DNA of 64,000 nt from an uncultured Commensalibacter sp. (lineage in GTDB: Bacteria; Pseudomonadota; Alphaproteobacteria; Acetobacterales; Acetobacteraceae). Positions 46,053 to 54,710 of the stretch are shown piece after piece. The translations under genes and the position numbers were made by a program. Position 1 is the first letter of the stretch. Every line of letters starts with the position of its first letter. The notes beneath the pieces are model-generated. The model searched no databases and had not been told where the DNA came from. It was given only the letters and a program-made list of their open reading frames with translations. The DNA lies in the NCBI GenBank assembly GCA_945266285.1, contig CALYOP010000002.1, positions 307,886 to 371,885 on the forward strand, given 5' to 3'.

Positions 46053-47030
46053 TCAGACACCTTTTTTTTCAATTTTTAAACCAGAAACCAATTTTACAAA
46101 CGAATCAATATCAGCAGGTTCTCCAATCGAAAAGACCTGACGATCTTTTGCGGTTCGTTTTAAAAGATTCGATATTACCTTGCCAGCACCAATTTCAAAG
46201 AAATATTCGATTTCGTTATCGAACATGAATTGCATGGTTTCTGCCCATCTTACGGGCGCAGTAACTTGTTTAACGAGTGATTCTGAAACTTGGTTTTCAT
46301 CTGTATAAGGTCGTGCAGTGACGTTAGCGATAACAGGAATAGTAAATGTAAGTGGTTTGACAGCTTTTAAGGCCTCTTCCATCTTTTTTGCAGCAGGCAT
46401 CATGAGCGGGCTGTGAAAAGGGGCTGAAACCATGAGCTTAACAGCACGCCGAATACCTTTTTCTGGAGCAATAACAAGTGCGCGATCAATTGCATCCATA
46501 TGACCAGAAATAACGACTTGTCCCGCACCATTATCATTAGCAACAGTTACAATCGAATTATCAAGACTTGCTGCTTCACAGATTTCTTTAGCTTGATCAA
46601 GATTTGTATTTAATAAGGCTGCCATGCCACCAGTACCTAAAGGCAAGGCATTTTGCATCGAATCGCCGCGAATACGTAACAAAGAAGTTGTAGTTGGTAA
46701 ATCAAAAACGCCTGATGCTGCCAGAGCTGAATATTCGCCTAGGGAATGTCCGGCTGCTACGCTAGCTAAATCAGATATTTTAAGATTGGTTTCTTTTTCC
46801 AATACCTGAATCACTGCCATGGAATGTGCCATCAAGGCAGGTTGAGCATTGCGCGTTAGAGTCAATTCATCCTCAGGACCTTCCATCATTAAACGAGAAA
46901 GAGGCTGTTTTAGGGTTTCATCAACAACCTCGAAGACTTCTTTTGCTATAGGGAATGCAGCAGCAAGCTCTTTTCCCATACCAACAAATTGACTTCCCTG
47001 ACCGGGAAAAAGAAGCGCACAAATGGCCAT
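46053..47030 (-). CDS. fabD: Malonyl-CoA:ACP transacylase
   Basis: Loads malonyl onto ACP. FPGQGSQFVGMGKEL at the N-terminus, nucleophile Ser96 in AAGHSLGEYSALAA, the Arg in LRIRGDSMQ and SAPFHSPLMMPA with the catalytic His. 325 residues is slightly longer than E. coli FabD but within range. It follows the YdcF-like gene by 17 bases and runs directly into fabG. Confidence 0.96.
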   Translation of the reverse strand: MAICALLFPGQGSQFVGMGKELAAAFPIAKEVFEVVDETLKQPLSRLMMEGPEDELTLTRNAQPALMAHSMAVIQVLEKETNLKISDLASVAAGHSLGEYSALAASGVFDLPTTTSLLRIRGDSMQNALPLGTGGMAALLNTNLDQAKEICEAASLDNSIVTVANDNGAGQVVISGHMDAIDRALVIAPEKGIRRAVKLMVSAPFHSPLMMPAAKKMEEALKAVKPLTFTIPVIANVTARPYTDENQVSESLVKQVTAPVRWAETMQFMFDNEIEYFFEIGAGKVISNLLKRTAKDRQVFSIGEPADIDSFVKLVSGLKIEKKGV

Positions 47031-47047
47031 AAATAAATCCTGAATAA

Positions 47048-47551
47048 TTAATAAGGTTTTAGATAAAAGCGGAAACTATCCCATATTATTGCCGGAATTT
47101 CACGCAAACGCCACTTCCATCGTTTAAAAAAAGAGCGTGAGGCAGAAATGGTAGGCGCTGGGGCAAGATGTACACGCCAACCAGCTAAATGCATTAACCA
47201 CCAACATCTTGGTCCATGATAGGCACTGGAAATAACCGTAATAATTTGTTTTTTCGGTTGATATTTTAATTGTTTTAAAATTACGGAGCAATATCTTACG
47301 GATTCAATTGTGTTTCTGGCTTGATCTTCACAAATGATTTGTTGAGGTGCAATACCTGCCTGCAAAAGGTAATTCTTCATTACGGCGGCTTCGGTATTTC
47401 CTGAACAAGGATTACCTCCGGTAGGAATAAAAATGGGGCAAGAAAATTGTTTGCCAACAGCAATTGCAGCTTGCAATCTAGAAATGAGCACACGTCTAGG
47501 AGAGCCATCTGGTTGTAGTGCAGCTCCAAAAATAAGAATTGGTACTTTCAT
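47048..47551 (-). CDS. YdcF/SanA-family (DUF218) protein
   Basis: DUF218-fold protein of 167 residues, starting ILIFGAALQPDGSPRRVLISRL and containing PIFIPTGGNP, NTEAAVMKNYLLQAGI, QARNTIESVRYC and ISSAYHGPRCWWLMH. These are the conserved DUF218 blocks found in ElyC, SanA and YdcF, several of which act in envelope or peptidoglycan precursor maintenance. There is no membrane anchor. Its start overlaps the methyltransferase stop by four bases, indicating translational coupling. Confidence 0.85.
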   Translation of the reverse strand: MKVPILIFGAALQPDGSPRRVLISRLQAAIAVGKQFSCPIFIPTGGNPCSGNTEAAVMKNYLLQAGIAPQQIICEDQARNTIESVRYCSVILKQLKYQPKKQIITVISSAYHGPRCWWLMHLAGWRVHLAPAPTISASRSFFKRWKWRLREIPAIIWDSFRFYLKPY

Positions 47552-48801
47552 TTTATTGAGCGTACAAAAACACGGTTTAGGTTTTTAAACTGTTCAAAAA
47601 TTTCTTGCCATATTTGAGGTAACTTTTCTTTTGGTACCCCACGATTGGCCATGATATCAAACATTTCTCCCACCGTTCTTTTACCATCAATCATACCCAA
47701 AAAACCGCGTGCTTGTGGCAACATCGGAATCATCACAGTCAAAGTCCCGAATTCGAAAGGTAAAAGATTAGAAGGTTGAATTTGTTGGGCTAGAATTTCT
47801 CCAGGCATTTCACGCATGAAAGGGATTGAATCAAGTGCGTTGGGGTCAGCAAAAGTAATGGGCTCATTTTTTCGTCTGATATAAACGACATGCGTTGCCA
47901 TATTTCCAGTTAGGTCTTCTGCAATGGCTGCCTGATTTTTTTGGTCTAGCTGTGCCATTTTTGCACGAATTTTTGGATCAGCAACCAGCAATTTTGGATT
48001 ATACCGCTCCGGTTCGATCAGTCCAGATATCTGTAAATCACATTCATCAATTAAATCCCATAAAGCTTTGATCGTATATGCTTGATCTCTTGGATTTAAT
48101 AGAAGGTCATAAAGTCCAGCATCCCCTCCTGATAAATGATCTCCAAAATTACCATTGGCACGTAACCAGGCCGTAGCTGGTAAATGGCGCATAATGCGTT
48201 TGGCAATATCCAAACGTAATGATGGCGATTCAGTCTCTGGTGCGAGATGTGCAAGAGCATCCTGTAGCATATAGACACCCGTTCGGCCATAAGGAGCGTA
48301 AACCATAAGGCCAATTCCACCACCAGGATTTAAGGCGTCGCGTAATATTTTTAAGCCAGATGCTGGATTCGGAAGGTGATGTAAAACGCCACAACAATCG
48401 ATATAATCAAATAAACCTAGCTCAAGTTTTGGCAGATTAAGCAAGGAATCTTGAATAAAACGGATGTTTTCTAGTTTTCTGATTTCAGCTCTTTTTTTGG
48501 CAATAGCGAGCGAAGCTTGTGAGCGATCTAAACAAATTACTTCGCCTGGACGTTTTGCTCGGGCCATTTGCTGGGCAATCATAATTGCACCATCTCCAGT
48601 ACCACAACCCGCAACTAATATGCGTAGCGATTTAGAAGTTGATCGTGTCCCGCCAAAAACCCAATAGTCGATTTCATTTAGATGACTGGGACTACCAATA
48701 AGAAGGCGCTGCTTTTCATCATTGGGGTTGCGTTGGGGATAAGGGTAAGCTTCATATTGCTTAGCAAGGCTAGCATCGGATTGATCTTGTGTTTGAGACA
48801 T
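47548..48801 (-). CDS. Class I SAM-dependent methyltransferase with C-terminal extension
   Basis: 417 residues in two parts. Residues ~60-180 hold the Rossmann methyltransferase core: motif I ILVAGCGTGDGAIM, acidic loop VICLDRSQASL, and YIDCCGVLHHLPNP. The C-terminal ~80 residues (LTVMIPMLPQARGFLGMIDGKRTVGEMFDIMA) resemble a PqqD-like/winged-helix fold. The N-terminal KQYEAYPYPQRNP is typical of a group of uncharacterised methyltransferases in alphaproteobacteria. Acceptor unknown. It overlaps the DUF218 gene and lies three bases after the upstream binding-protein gene. Confidence 0.85.
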   Translation of the reverse strand: MSQTQDQSDASLAKQYEAYPYPQRNPNDEKQRLLIGSPSHLNEIDYWVFGGTRSTSKSLRILVAGCGTGDGAIMIAQQMARAKRPGEVICLDRSQASLAIAKKRAEIRKLENIRFIQDSLLNLPKLELGLFDYIDCCGVLHHLPNPASGLKILRDALNPGGGIGLMVYAPYGRTGVYMLQDALAHLAPETESPSLRLDIAKRIMRHLPATAWLRANGNFGDHLSGGDAGLYDLLLNPRDQAYTIKALWDLIDECDLQISGLIEPERYNPKLLVADPKIRAKMAQLDQKNQAAIAEDLTGNMATHVVYIRRKNEPITFADPNALDSIPFMREMPGEILAQQIQPSNLLPFEFGTLTVMIPMLPQARGFLGMIDGKRTVGEMFDIMANRGVPKEKLPQIWQEIFEQFKNLNRVFVRSIK

Positions 48802-48804
48802 TCT

Positions 48805-49590
48805 TTAAACTCTTACGATGAGTTTCCCTCTTTGCCATGCTTCGGCCGCTTCGTGGGCATCCATATCTTTGGTACGCATCGCTTCTTCCATAGCTTGAAC
48901 AACCTGATTGCCTAAACTCATGGCTTCTAGTTCATCGATCAGATCACTATCGAGGGTATGTGTAATTTCTGAACGTATAAGAATACAGGCATTTTGCGTT
49001 GATTTTAGAAGTTTTTTAGGATCCTGCAAATGACAAAGTTTTTCTTTAGTATCCAAAATACTGGGTTGGAAAAGAGGAATGATAACGGGTTTCTCTTGAT
49101 CAATGGCTTTTTGGTAGCTTTGTATAGCTTCTTCATCTTCAGCACCATGTAAGTGATAACCGGCACGATTGAGATCATACCCATCAAAAACTTCTTTAGT
49201 AAAATCAAAAATAGATTCGGCAACAATAATTTGCCGTTCTATTGTCGTATTGTTAGCCAGTTCATCAATAGATTGAATTTGATTAGCAACAGCAGTAGGT
49301 ACAGACCAGAACAGACTAGGTTGGTAAAGATTACCAATAAGTTTCATAGCGGATAATGCCGAAGACCAAGTTGTGTGAACATCTGGCAGCCATACAGAAG
49401 CAAAAACATCAATTTCTCCTTGCTTCAGAGCTGAAAAAAGATCAGCGTAATCGCCTGTGATTAATTCAATATTATTTATTCCATGTGCTTCAAACACACG
49501 AATAATCGCAGCAGCTGTTGCTTCGTGAATGGGCGTATCAAAAAAACCTAAATTTACAGACGTCATTACCTTAACCTGGTTGTCTTTCAT
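48805..49590 (-). CDS. Glycine betaine-type substrate-binding domain protein without signal peptide
   Basis: 261-residue periplasmic-binding-protein fold of the OpuAC/ProX class: VNLGFFDTPIHEATAAAIIRVF, LITGDYADLFSALKQGEIDVFASVWLPD, and HLHGAEDEEAIQSYQKA. No signal peptide, lipobox or fused permease is present, and a TAA stop lies two codons upstream in frame, so the protein looks cytoplasmic. A start at ATG 49566 (MTSVNLGFF) is possible with an AGG eight bases upstream. No opu or pro ABC genes are adjacent. A binding protein used as a cytosolic sensor or a decayed transporter component are both possible. Confidence 0.75.
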   Translation of the reverse strand: MKDNQVKVMTSVNLGFFDTPIHEATAAAIIRVFEAHGINNIELITGDYADLFSALKQGEIDVFASVWLPDVHTTWSSALSAMKLIGNLYQPSLFWSVPTAVANQIQSIDELANNTTIERQIIVAESIFDFTKEVFDGYDLNRAGYHLHGAEDEEAIQSYQKAIDQEKPVIIPLFQPSILDTKEKLCHLQDPKKLLKSTQNACILIRSEITHTLDSDLIDELEAMSLGNQVVQAMEEAMRTKDMDAHEAAEAWQRGKLIVRV

Positions 49591-49893
49591 GAATTATAAA
49601 ATTTGAATAATGGTTTTTGATACCATTATCGATGCGCGATAATAAACCTTAAAAATCATCACCTATTCTGGTCTTATTTTTCGATTTTCTAGAATTGTAG
49701 AATATAGAAGGGTTAACAGGGTAAAATCCGGATTATTTATATTGTCATCAAAGAAAAGATTCCTTGGTGAATTATAATGTAATTAGTTTGATCCAACGAA
49801 TAATAAATTCAATTGAGAATGGTAATGATGAATTCGATCCTCGTTACGAAAAAAATTTATTTCGTTGGAAAAACAAACTAAAGAAACTACGAA
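49591..49893. other. Intergenic region with two inverted repeats
   Basis: 303 bases without a credible gene. ATAATGGT/ACCATTAT form an 8-bp hairpin near 49607-49630. A larger imperfect repeat pairs CCAACGAA-TA-ATAAATT (49793-49809) with AATTTAT-TTCGTTGG (49854-49868), 15 pairs with a two-base bulge and a 44-base loop, just downstream of the minus-strand ferritin-like gene. A plus-strand frame starting at 49764 overlaps that gene antisense and is judged non-coding. Confidence 0.4.
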
Positions 49894-50718
49894 TTAAAGC
49901 GCTGCAATTTTTTCAGCATAAACGCGTTGTTTACGTTGGATTAAGGCATATATACCTTTGGATAGATAGTTTTGCAGCTTATTCGGTGGCATCCAACCAA
50001 TCGTTTTAAAAACCATATTAACAACACGGGTAATATGGAGAAGACGGTAAACAGGGATGGCGTGCGTCATATAAATAGCCATACAGCGTTTACGATTATA
50101 AGGCATACCCATAGGTTCGTTGGTAACATGGAAAGCAGATGCCATTTCATCATCCTGGCTTTCCAGAATTCGGCTTAAAGCAATATAGGCACGTTTCCAT
50201 TTGCTAATCGGTTGTAATTGAAGATAATGATTCATCTTATCGTAGAATAATTTAAAGTGACGAAATTCATCACCTGCAATACGTCTGCATAGGTCTTTCA
50301 AAACAGGTTCATCAACGTAATCGGCCAAAGCGCTATAATAAGAAGATGTTCCCGTTTCTACCATTGCACGTGCGATGAATTCAGCCGTTTTCGATCCACG
50401 AATAGAGTCATTCACATCCAGGTCGATTTTATAAAATTTACGGAAATCTTCGAACGCTTTCTGATAATCCCACTGAGGGTCTGCTAACATGGCCCATTTG
50501 CCAAGAGCATCACCATGTTGGACTTCTTCTTCTGCCCATTTTTCGAAAATAGGAGCTAAATGAGGTTCATCTTTAAATACATTTTTTAAATAAACGACAT
50601 AATCCGTACTGTTGCGTTCAACAACTGAAGCCGTTTTAATTAAAGGTACGATTTTTGGATCGACACGAGAAGGATCAAAACGATCCCATGGCAGTTGGTC
50701 AATTTTCCAATGTTTCAT
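49894..50718 (-). CDS. Ferritin-like di-iron domain protein
   Basis: 274-residue helical protein with two carboxylate/His iron-ligand motifs: WAEEEVQHGDALGKW (residues ~62-76) and RRIAGDEFRHFKLFYDKM (~145-160), plus Glu in SVVERNSTDYV and MVETGTSSYYSAL. The pattern is that of ferritin-like/AcsF-related oxygenases or desaturase-like proteins. The C-terminal third is basic and carries a hydrophobic patch (YRLLHITRVVNMVFKTIGWM). The reaction is unknown; no partner reductase gene is adjacent. Confidence 0.8.
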   Translation of the reverse strand: MKHWKIDQLPWDRFDPSRVDPKIVPLIKTASVVERNSTDYVVYLKNVFKDEPHLAPIFEKWAEEEVQHGDALGKWAMLADPQWDYQKAFEDFRKFYKIDLDVNDSIRGSKTAEFIARAMVETGTSSYYSALADYVDEPVLKDLCRRIAGDEFRHFKLFYDKMNHYLQLQPISKWKRAYIALSRILESQDDEMASAFHVTNEPMGMPYNRKRCMAIYMTHAIPVYRLLHITRVVNMVFKTIGWMPPNKLQNYLSKGIYALIQRKQRVYAEKIAAL

Positions 50719-50804
50719 AGAAGAATACCCTCATATTCAAGCTATTTCTCGAAATAGAGTCCATCATAGCTATGAAAATGCCAATGAAAAAGCAATATAT
50801 TTTA

Positions 50805-51818
50805 TTATTCCGAAAAAAGTAAAAAGTTTTGATCAAAAAATGATTTTATTTCTGCCTTGCTGATAGGTTTCTGATCCCAATGAGGATTTTTATCTTTATC
50901 AATAACCGCAGCGCGAACCCCTTCGGCAAAATCGGGATGACGTAATTGATGACAGACTAAATTATATTCTTGTTGTAAAGTATTTCGCAGTTTGGTTGGT
51001 TTTTTATGCCATGAATCAAAACTGATTTGAACTGATAGAGGAGAAGCCGCTTCTATAGCTTGAACATCTTCTACAGCCCATGGGTAATTACTTACTTTAA
51101 GACGGCTAATAATTTCTTCAACAGAAGAAGCTTTATAGATTTGATTAATTTCTTCTAGAAATTTTTTATCAAATTGCAATGTTTTATGAAAAGGTTTTAA
51201 AACAACATCAATAGGCTGTTTTTTTAATGAATCAATCGTAAGATTTATTTCTGATGAAGGAATAAGGTAATCCGCAAAACCAAGGCGTATTGCTTCTTCA
51301 GCATTAAATTTATGACCGGTTAACATATAGCGTAAACCGGAAAAACCTGGAGCTGCGCAAAATATACGACTGCATCCTGCATCAGGCGTTAAACCAATTT
51401 TTACTTCTGGCATCGCCAAAATAGAATGATCCGTAACAACGCGATAATGGCAGACTGCTCCCAATCCCAAACCACCACCCATTGTAATACCATTCATTAA
51501 GCAAATAATAGGCTTCGGATAATTCGCAACGTAATAAATTAAGCGATAATTTCGATAAAAGACTTCTTGTCCCTTAACATAATTATTTGCTTTGACGTCT
51601 TCATAAATTAATCGGATATCACCACCTGAACAAAAAGCTCTTTCTGTACTACTATTGATGAGAATAGCTTGGATGTTATTGTCATCTTTCCACTGTTCAA
51701 GAATGGCATATATTGTTTTGTTTAATTTTGGATTAATGGCATTTAGAGCTCTAGGGCGGTTAAGGCTTAGTATGGCTAATTGATCAAATTGCTGGGTTAA
51801 AACAATATTATCTATCAT
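50805..51818 (-). CDS. Enoyl-CoA hydratase/3-hydroxyisobutyryl-CoA hydrolase-like protein
   Basis: Crotonase-fold protein of 337 residues. LNRPRALNAINPKLNK, ERAFCSGGDIRLIYED, CLMNGITMGGGLGLGAVCHYRV (oxyanion hole) and MPEVKIGLTPDAGCS are visible. The ECH_2-type C-terminal region (SPLSVQISFDSWHK) and the length point to the 3-hydroxyisobutyryl-CoA hydrolase group of valine catabolism and not a short enoyl-CoA hydratase. No other valine-degradation genes are near. The last visible residues (FDQNFLLFSE) end cleanly. Confidence 0.83.
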   Translation of the reverse strand: MIDNIVLTQQFDQLAILSLNRPRALNAINPKLNKTIYAILEQWKDDNNIQAILINSSTERAFCSGGDIRLIYEDVKANNYVKGQEVFYRNYRLIYYVANYPKPIICLMNGITMGGGLGLGAVCHYRVVTDHSILAMPEVKIGLTPDAGCSRIFCAAPGFSGLRYMLTGHKFNAEEAIRLGFADYLIPSSEINLTIDSLKKQPIDVVLKPFHKTLQFDKKFLEEINQIYKASSVEEIISRLKVSNYPWAVEDVQAIEAASPLSVQISFDSWHKKPTKLRNTLQQEYNLVCHQLRHPDFAEGVRAAVIDKDKNPHWDQKPISKAEIKSFFDQNFLLFSE

Positions 51819-51982
51819 GTTTAATCCTTAAATAATTTTTAGAATTTCTATATCGATAGCGTTTTAAAAGTAATAATCCAAATCATGCATGGTTGATTGA
51901 TATACAGAATTTATATAGACCTGTCCTTTCGACACTTTGTAAATTAATAGCCTCTTACAAGGTTTTTTCTAAGGATTAATAA

Positions 51983-53002
51983 ATGTCCGCGTTGCAGCAA
52001 TCCGTATCGCATTCATCGTTTTTTTCGGTCAATGATTTTCCGATTCGTCATGATTGGAAATCAGAAGAGGTCTCAGCATTATTTGCTTTGCCTTTTCCTG
52101 AATTGATGTTCAAAGCGCAATCAGCGCATCGGAGCTATTTTGATCCTACTAAGATACAGGTTGCTACTTTACTTTCAATTAAAAGTGGTGGTTGTCCTGA
52201 AGATTGTGCTTATTGTCCACAAAGCGCCAGACATGATCAAAAGATTGCGGCCAATAAATTAATGGCTGTCGAAGAAGTTTTAGAACGCGCTCGGGCGGCC
52301 AGAGCCGAAGGGGCTACGCGTTTTTGTATGGGCGCAGCTTGGCGTTCTCCAAAAGCACATGATCTGGAAACCGTTTGTGCCATGATTGAGGGGGTTAAAG
52401 CGCTTGGTTTAGAAACTTGTGTGACTCTGGGTATGTTAGATCAAGGTCAGGCACAACGTTTGAAAGTGGCTGGTCTAGATTATTATAATCATAATTTAGA
52501 TACCTCTGAAGCGCATTATGAAAAGATTATCTCTACGCGTACTTATCAGGATCGATTGGATACTTTAGCCTTTATTCGGGATGCTGGCATTAAGGTTTGT
52601 TGCGGTGGGATTCTAGGAATGGGCGAAGAAACCAGCGATCGTGCCAGTATGATCACGACTTTGGCTAATTTACCAAAACATCCAGAAAGTGTCCCCATTA
52701 ACTTGTTAATTCGTGTTAAAGGAACTCCGTTGGAGGAAGCGGAACCTATTAGGCCGCTGGATTTTGTTAAAACAGTTGCTGTAACGCGTATTACGATGCC
52801 TGCAAGTTATATCCGTCTTGCTGCTGGACGAACCGATATGGGCGAAGAAATGCAAGCACTTTGCTACTTGGCCGGTGTGAACTCTATATTCTTAGGAGAG
52901 CGTTTATTAACCTGTCCTAATCCTGAAAAAAGTCAAGATTTAACCTTGTTTAAACAATTAGGTCTTTCTATAGCACCTAAGGAAACATCAATAACGGCGT
53001 AA
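51983..53002 (+). CDS. bioB: Biotin synthase
   Basis: Radical SAM enzyme that inserts sulfur into dethiobiotin. The SAM-cluster cysteines are Cys71, Cys75 and Cys78 ([13 protein letters not shown]), with auxiliary cluster ligands in [17 protein letters not shown] and [14 protein letters not shown], and the Arg of [14 protein letters not shown]. 339 residues is normal. AAGGA lies upstream of the ATG. No other bio genes are in the window. Confidence 0.97.
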   Translation: MSALQQSVSHSSFFSVNDFPIRHDWKSEEVSALFALPFPELMFKAQSAHRSYFDPTKIQVATLLSIKSGGCPEDCAYCPQSARHDQKIAANKLMAVEEVLERARAARAEGATRFCMGAAWRSPKAHDLETVCAMIEGVKALGLETCVTLGMLDQGQAQRLKVAGLDYYNHNLDTSEAHYEKIISTRTYQDRLDTLAFIRDAGIKVCCGGILGMGEETSDRASMITTLANLPKHPESVPINLLIRVKGTPLEEAEPIRPLDFVKTVAVTRITMPASYIRLAAGRTDMGEEMQALCYLAGVNSIFLGERLLTCPNPEKSQDLTLFKQLGLSIAPKETSITA

Positions 53003-53010
53003 ATTAGAAA

Positions 53011-53041
53011 GGTTGTTCTTTTGATTAAAGAAAGAACAACC
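53011..53041 (+). terminator. Terminator-like hairpin after bioB
   Basis: GGTTGTTCTTT (53011-53021) pairs perfectly with AAAGAACAACC (53031-53041), nine-base loop. No T-run follows, so termination may be inefficient. Confidence 0.55.
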
Positions 53042-53116
53042 GGTAATGGTTGTAAATGAATTGAGCCGATGGCGTTTTATCAAAGTTATAGTGGAAAATA
53101 TCTTACAGAATATTAT

Positions 53117-53881
53117 TCATTTTTGTAGGATTGACGTAACCAAATCCAAGTCTTCTTTTTTATCAACATCTACGGCTGCTTGACCCCATGGAAGCGCAAT
53201 AAAGTTAATCTTCGCGCCGGTTAAACGGTAAATACGTTTATAGATTGCTTTTTTTGTTAAACTTTTTGTCAGATAACGCGCAATAATTGGAAGACCTAAC
53301 AAATAAGCCATGTGAGTAGGTTTTTTCCGGTATTGTTCAATTTTTTGCCAAAGCTGGGCAATTTGTAAAGCTTTAGGTGTACGGAACAGGAATAAGTTAC
53401 ATCCTGAAAAAGCCCCATCAGCCATTTTAATATAGGTGCGGTGGGTGTGGGGAGCGTCATATTGGATCTGTTCTTTTAGAGCGATACCAACAGCGACATC
53501 ACAATTGCATAGATTAGCATGGTTAAGAAAAAATTTAACCCATTCTGGTTTAAGCAATGGATTATCTGCGGTTGTTATTAATAAAGGCGTCCCCAATTTA
53601 TGAATTGCATTAATAACACTAGCACTAGGACCAAGCGCAGCAGGTAAATATTGGATATATTCAGGAGCAATATTTTTTAAAATTGATTGATTTTCGATTG
53701 AAACTGCAATTTCCCGAATATCTTCTACTCTTGAAAGGCTTTGGACGACATAATCAATCATGGGCCGTCCAAGAATAGGCAAAACAGCCTTGTGTGAAAC
53801 ATTAGCCAATTGTGCAAGAGGATCCTGTTTCCCTTGTCGTGATCCCGCTAAGATCAAAGCATTAATTGGTCTAAGTTCCAT
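53117..53881 (-). CDS. Nucleotidyltransferase (MobA-like NTP transferase)
   Basis: GT-A-like nucleotidyltransferase of 254 residues: INALILAGSRQGKQDPLAQ (nucleotide loop), HKAVLPILGRPMIDYVVQSL, LLITTADNPLLKP (metal-binding Asp), and a late AVDVDKKEDLDLV. The start is ATG 53881 with AGGA six bases upstream, seven bases past the hydroxylase stop; a longer frame reaching 53959 would overlap that gene. It is the last gene of the metallophosphoesterase-lptF-lptG-hydroxylase operon. Possible jobs are activation of a headgroup (for example with CTP) for a lipid, or molybdenum cofactor nucleotidylation; the operon context favours the former as inference. Confidence 0.82.
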   Translation of the reverse strand: MELRPINALILAGSRQGKQDPLAQLANVSHKAVLPILGRPMIDYVVQSLSRVEDIREIAVSIENQSILKNIAPEYIQYLPAALGPSASVINAIHKLGTPLLITTADNPLLKPEWVKFFLNHANLCNCDVAVGIALKEQIQYDAPHTHRTYIKMADGAFSGCNLFLFRTPKALQIAQLWQKIEQYRKKPTHMAYLLGLPIIARYLTKSLTKKAIYKRIYRLTGAKINFIALPWGQAAVDVDKKEDLDLVTSILQK

Positions 53882-53888
53882 TTTTTTC

Positions 53889-54710
53889 CTAAGCTGCTTT
53901 TTTGTTTTTAGAAGATTCGACCTTATTTTCCCGGAAATTAGAGCCAGCAGGACGGTCACGAGGAGGAGCCCCCGTTTTCAACATAACCCAAGGATAACGT
54001 TCTGCAGCCTTTAGATCGTATCCCATATTAAATACCGTTGGACTACGGGGACGTGCTTTGGCGTCTTCGTAGTAACTGCCAAATACTTTATCCCAAAAGT
54101 AATTTGTTATTCCGAAGTTACCTTTTTCATAATGGAAATGATGTAAAACATGTAATTGTTTAATGCGTAAAACAAAATGGGATTTGGGTTTATAATTCAA
54201 ATGTTGAATGCAATGAAAGAATTCATAAAAGCATCCCATATAAACACTGGTACCAAAAGCGGCAAAAAAACCAGGAACACCACCTACCAAATATCCAATA
54301 CCACCCCCAACAATAAGCATCGTCGGTACGGTATTTAGCGGAGAACCAAATAAAACATTTAACAGATGGGGATCCTGATGGTGATCAAAATGAATTCGTT
54401 TCCACAATGAAGCTGTCCATTTGATTTGATACAAAATTGGTACATGCATAATCCATCGATGAATTATATACCAAATTAAAGGGAAACCAAGAATTAGCAC
54501 CACAACGGATGCCAGAACAGGAATCCAGCCATTAAATGTGTAAATAACACCAATAATGCTGGCAATAATTAAAGCAAAATAGAGAAGAATCGTGCCATGT
54601 GTAAGATATGCTACCCATAACTCTTTTAGTCCCATTTTACCCAAGTCATAGCTTCGACCGGTACGCAAACTTTTGTTGCGTATAATATCTATAACTGATC
54701 GATTGCTCAT
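53889..54710 (-). CDS. Fatty acid/sterol hydroxylase-superfamily membrane protein
   Basis: Di-iron membrane hydroxylase of 273 residues. Two or three hydrophobic segments precede the His-box set: HRWIMH (residues 84-89), HFDHHQDPH (107-115), FHCIQH, and LHVLHHFHYEKGNFG. These are the eight-His ligands of the fatty acid hydroxylase family, which includes sphingolipid C4- and fatty acid 2-hydroxylases. It overlaps lptG by four bases and is followed seven bases later by the nucleotidyltransferase. In a sphingolipid locus a ceramide hydroxylase is the natural guess, but carotenoid or other lipid substrates are not excluded. Confidence 0.87.
   Translation of the reverse strand: MSNRSVIDIIRNKSLRTGRSYDLGKMGLKELWVAYLTHGTILLYFALIIASIIGVIYTFNGWIPVLASVVVLILGFPLIWYIIHRWIMHVPILYQIKWTASLWKRIHFDHHQDPHLLNVLFGSPLNTVPTMLIVGGGIGYLVGGVPGFFAAFGTSVYMGCFYEFFHCIQHLNYKPKSHFVLRIKQLHVLHHFHYEKGNFGITNYFWDKVFGSYYEDAKARPRSPTVFNMGYDLKAAERYPWVMLKTGAPPRDRPAGSNFRENKVESSKNKKAA

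Noticed and set aside
49764..50009. Plus-strand 81-codon frame overlapping the ferritin-like gene
   Set aside because: More than a third lies antisense to a clear gene, there is no good ribosome binding site, and the non-overlapping part is low-complexity; the inverted repeat explains part of it better.
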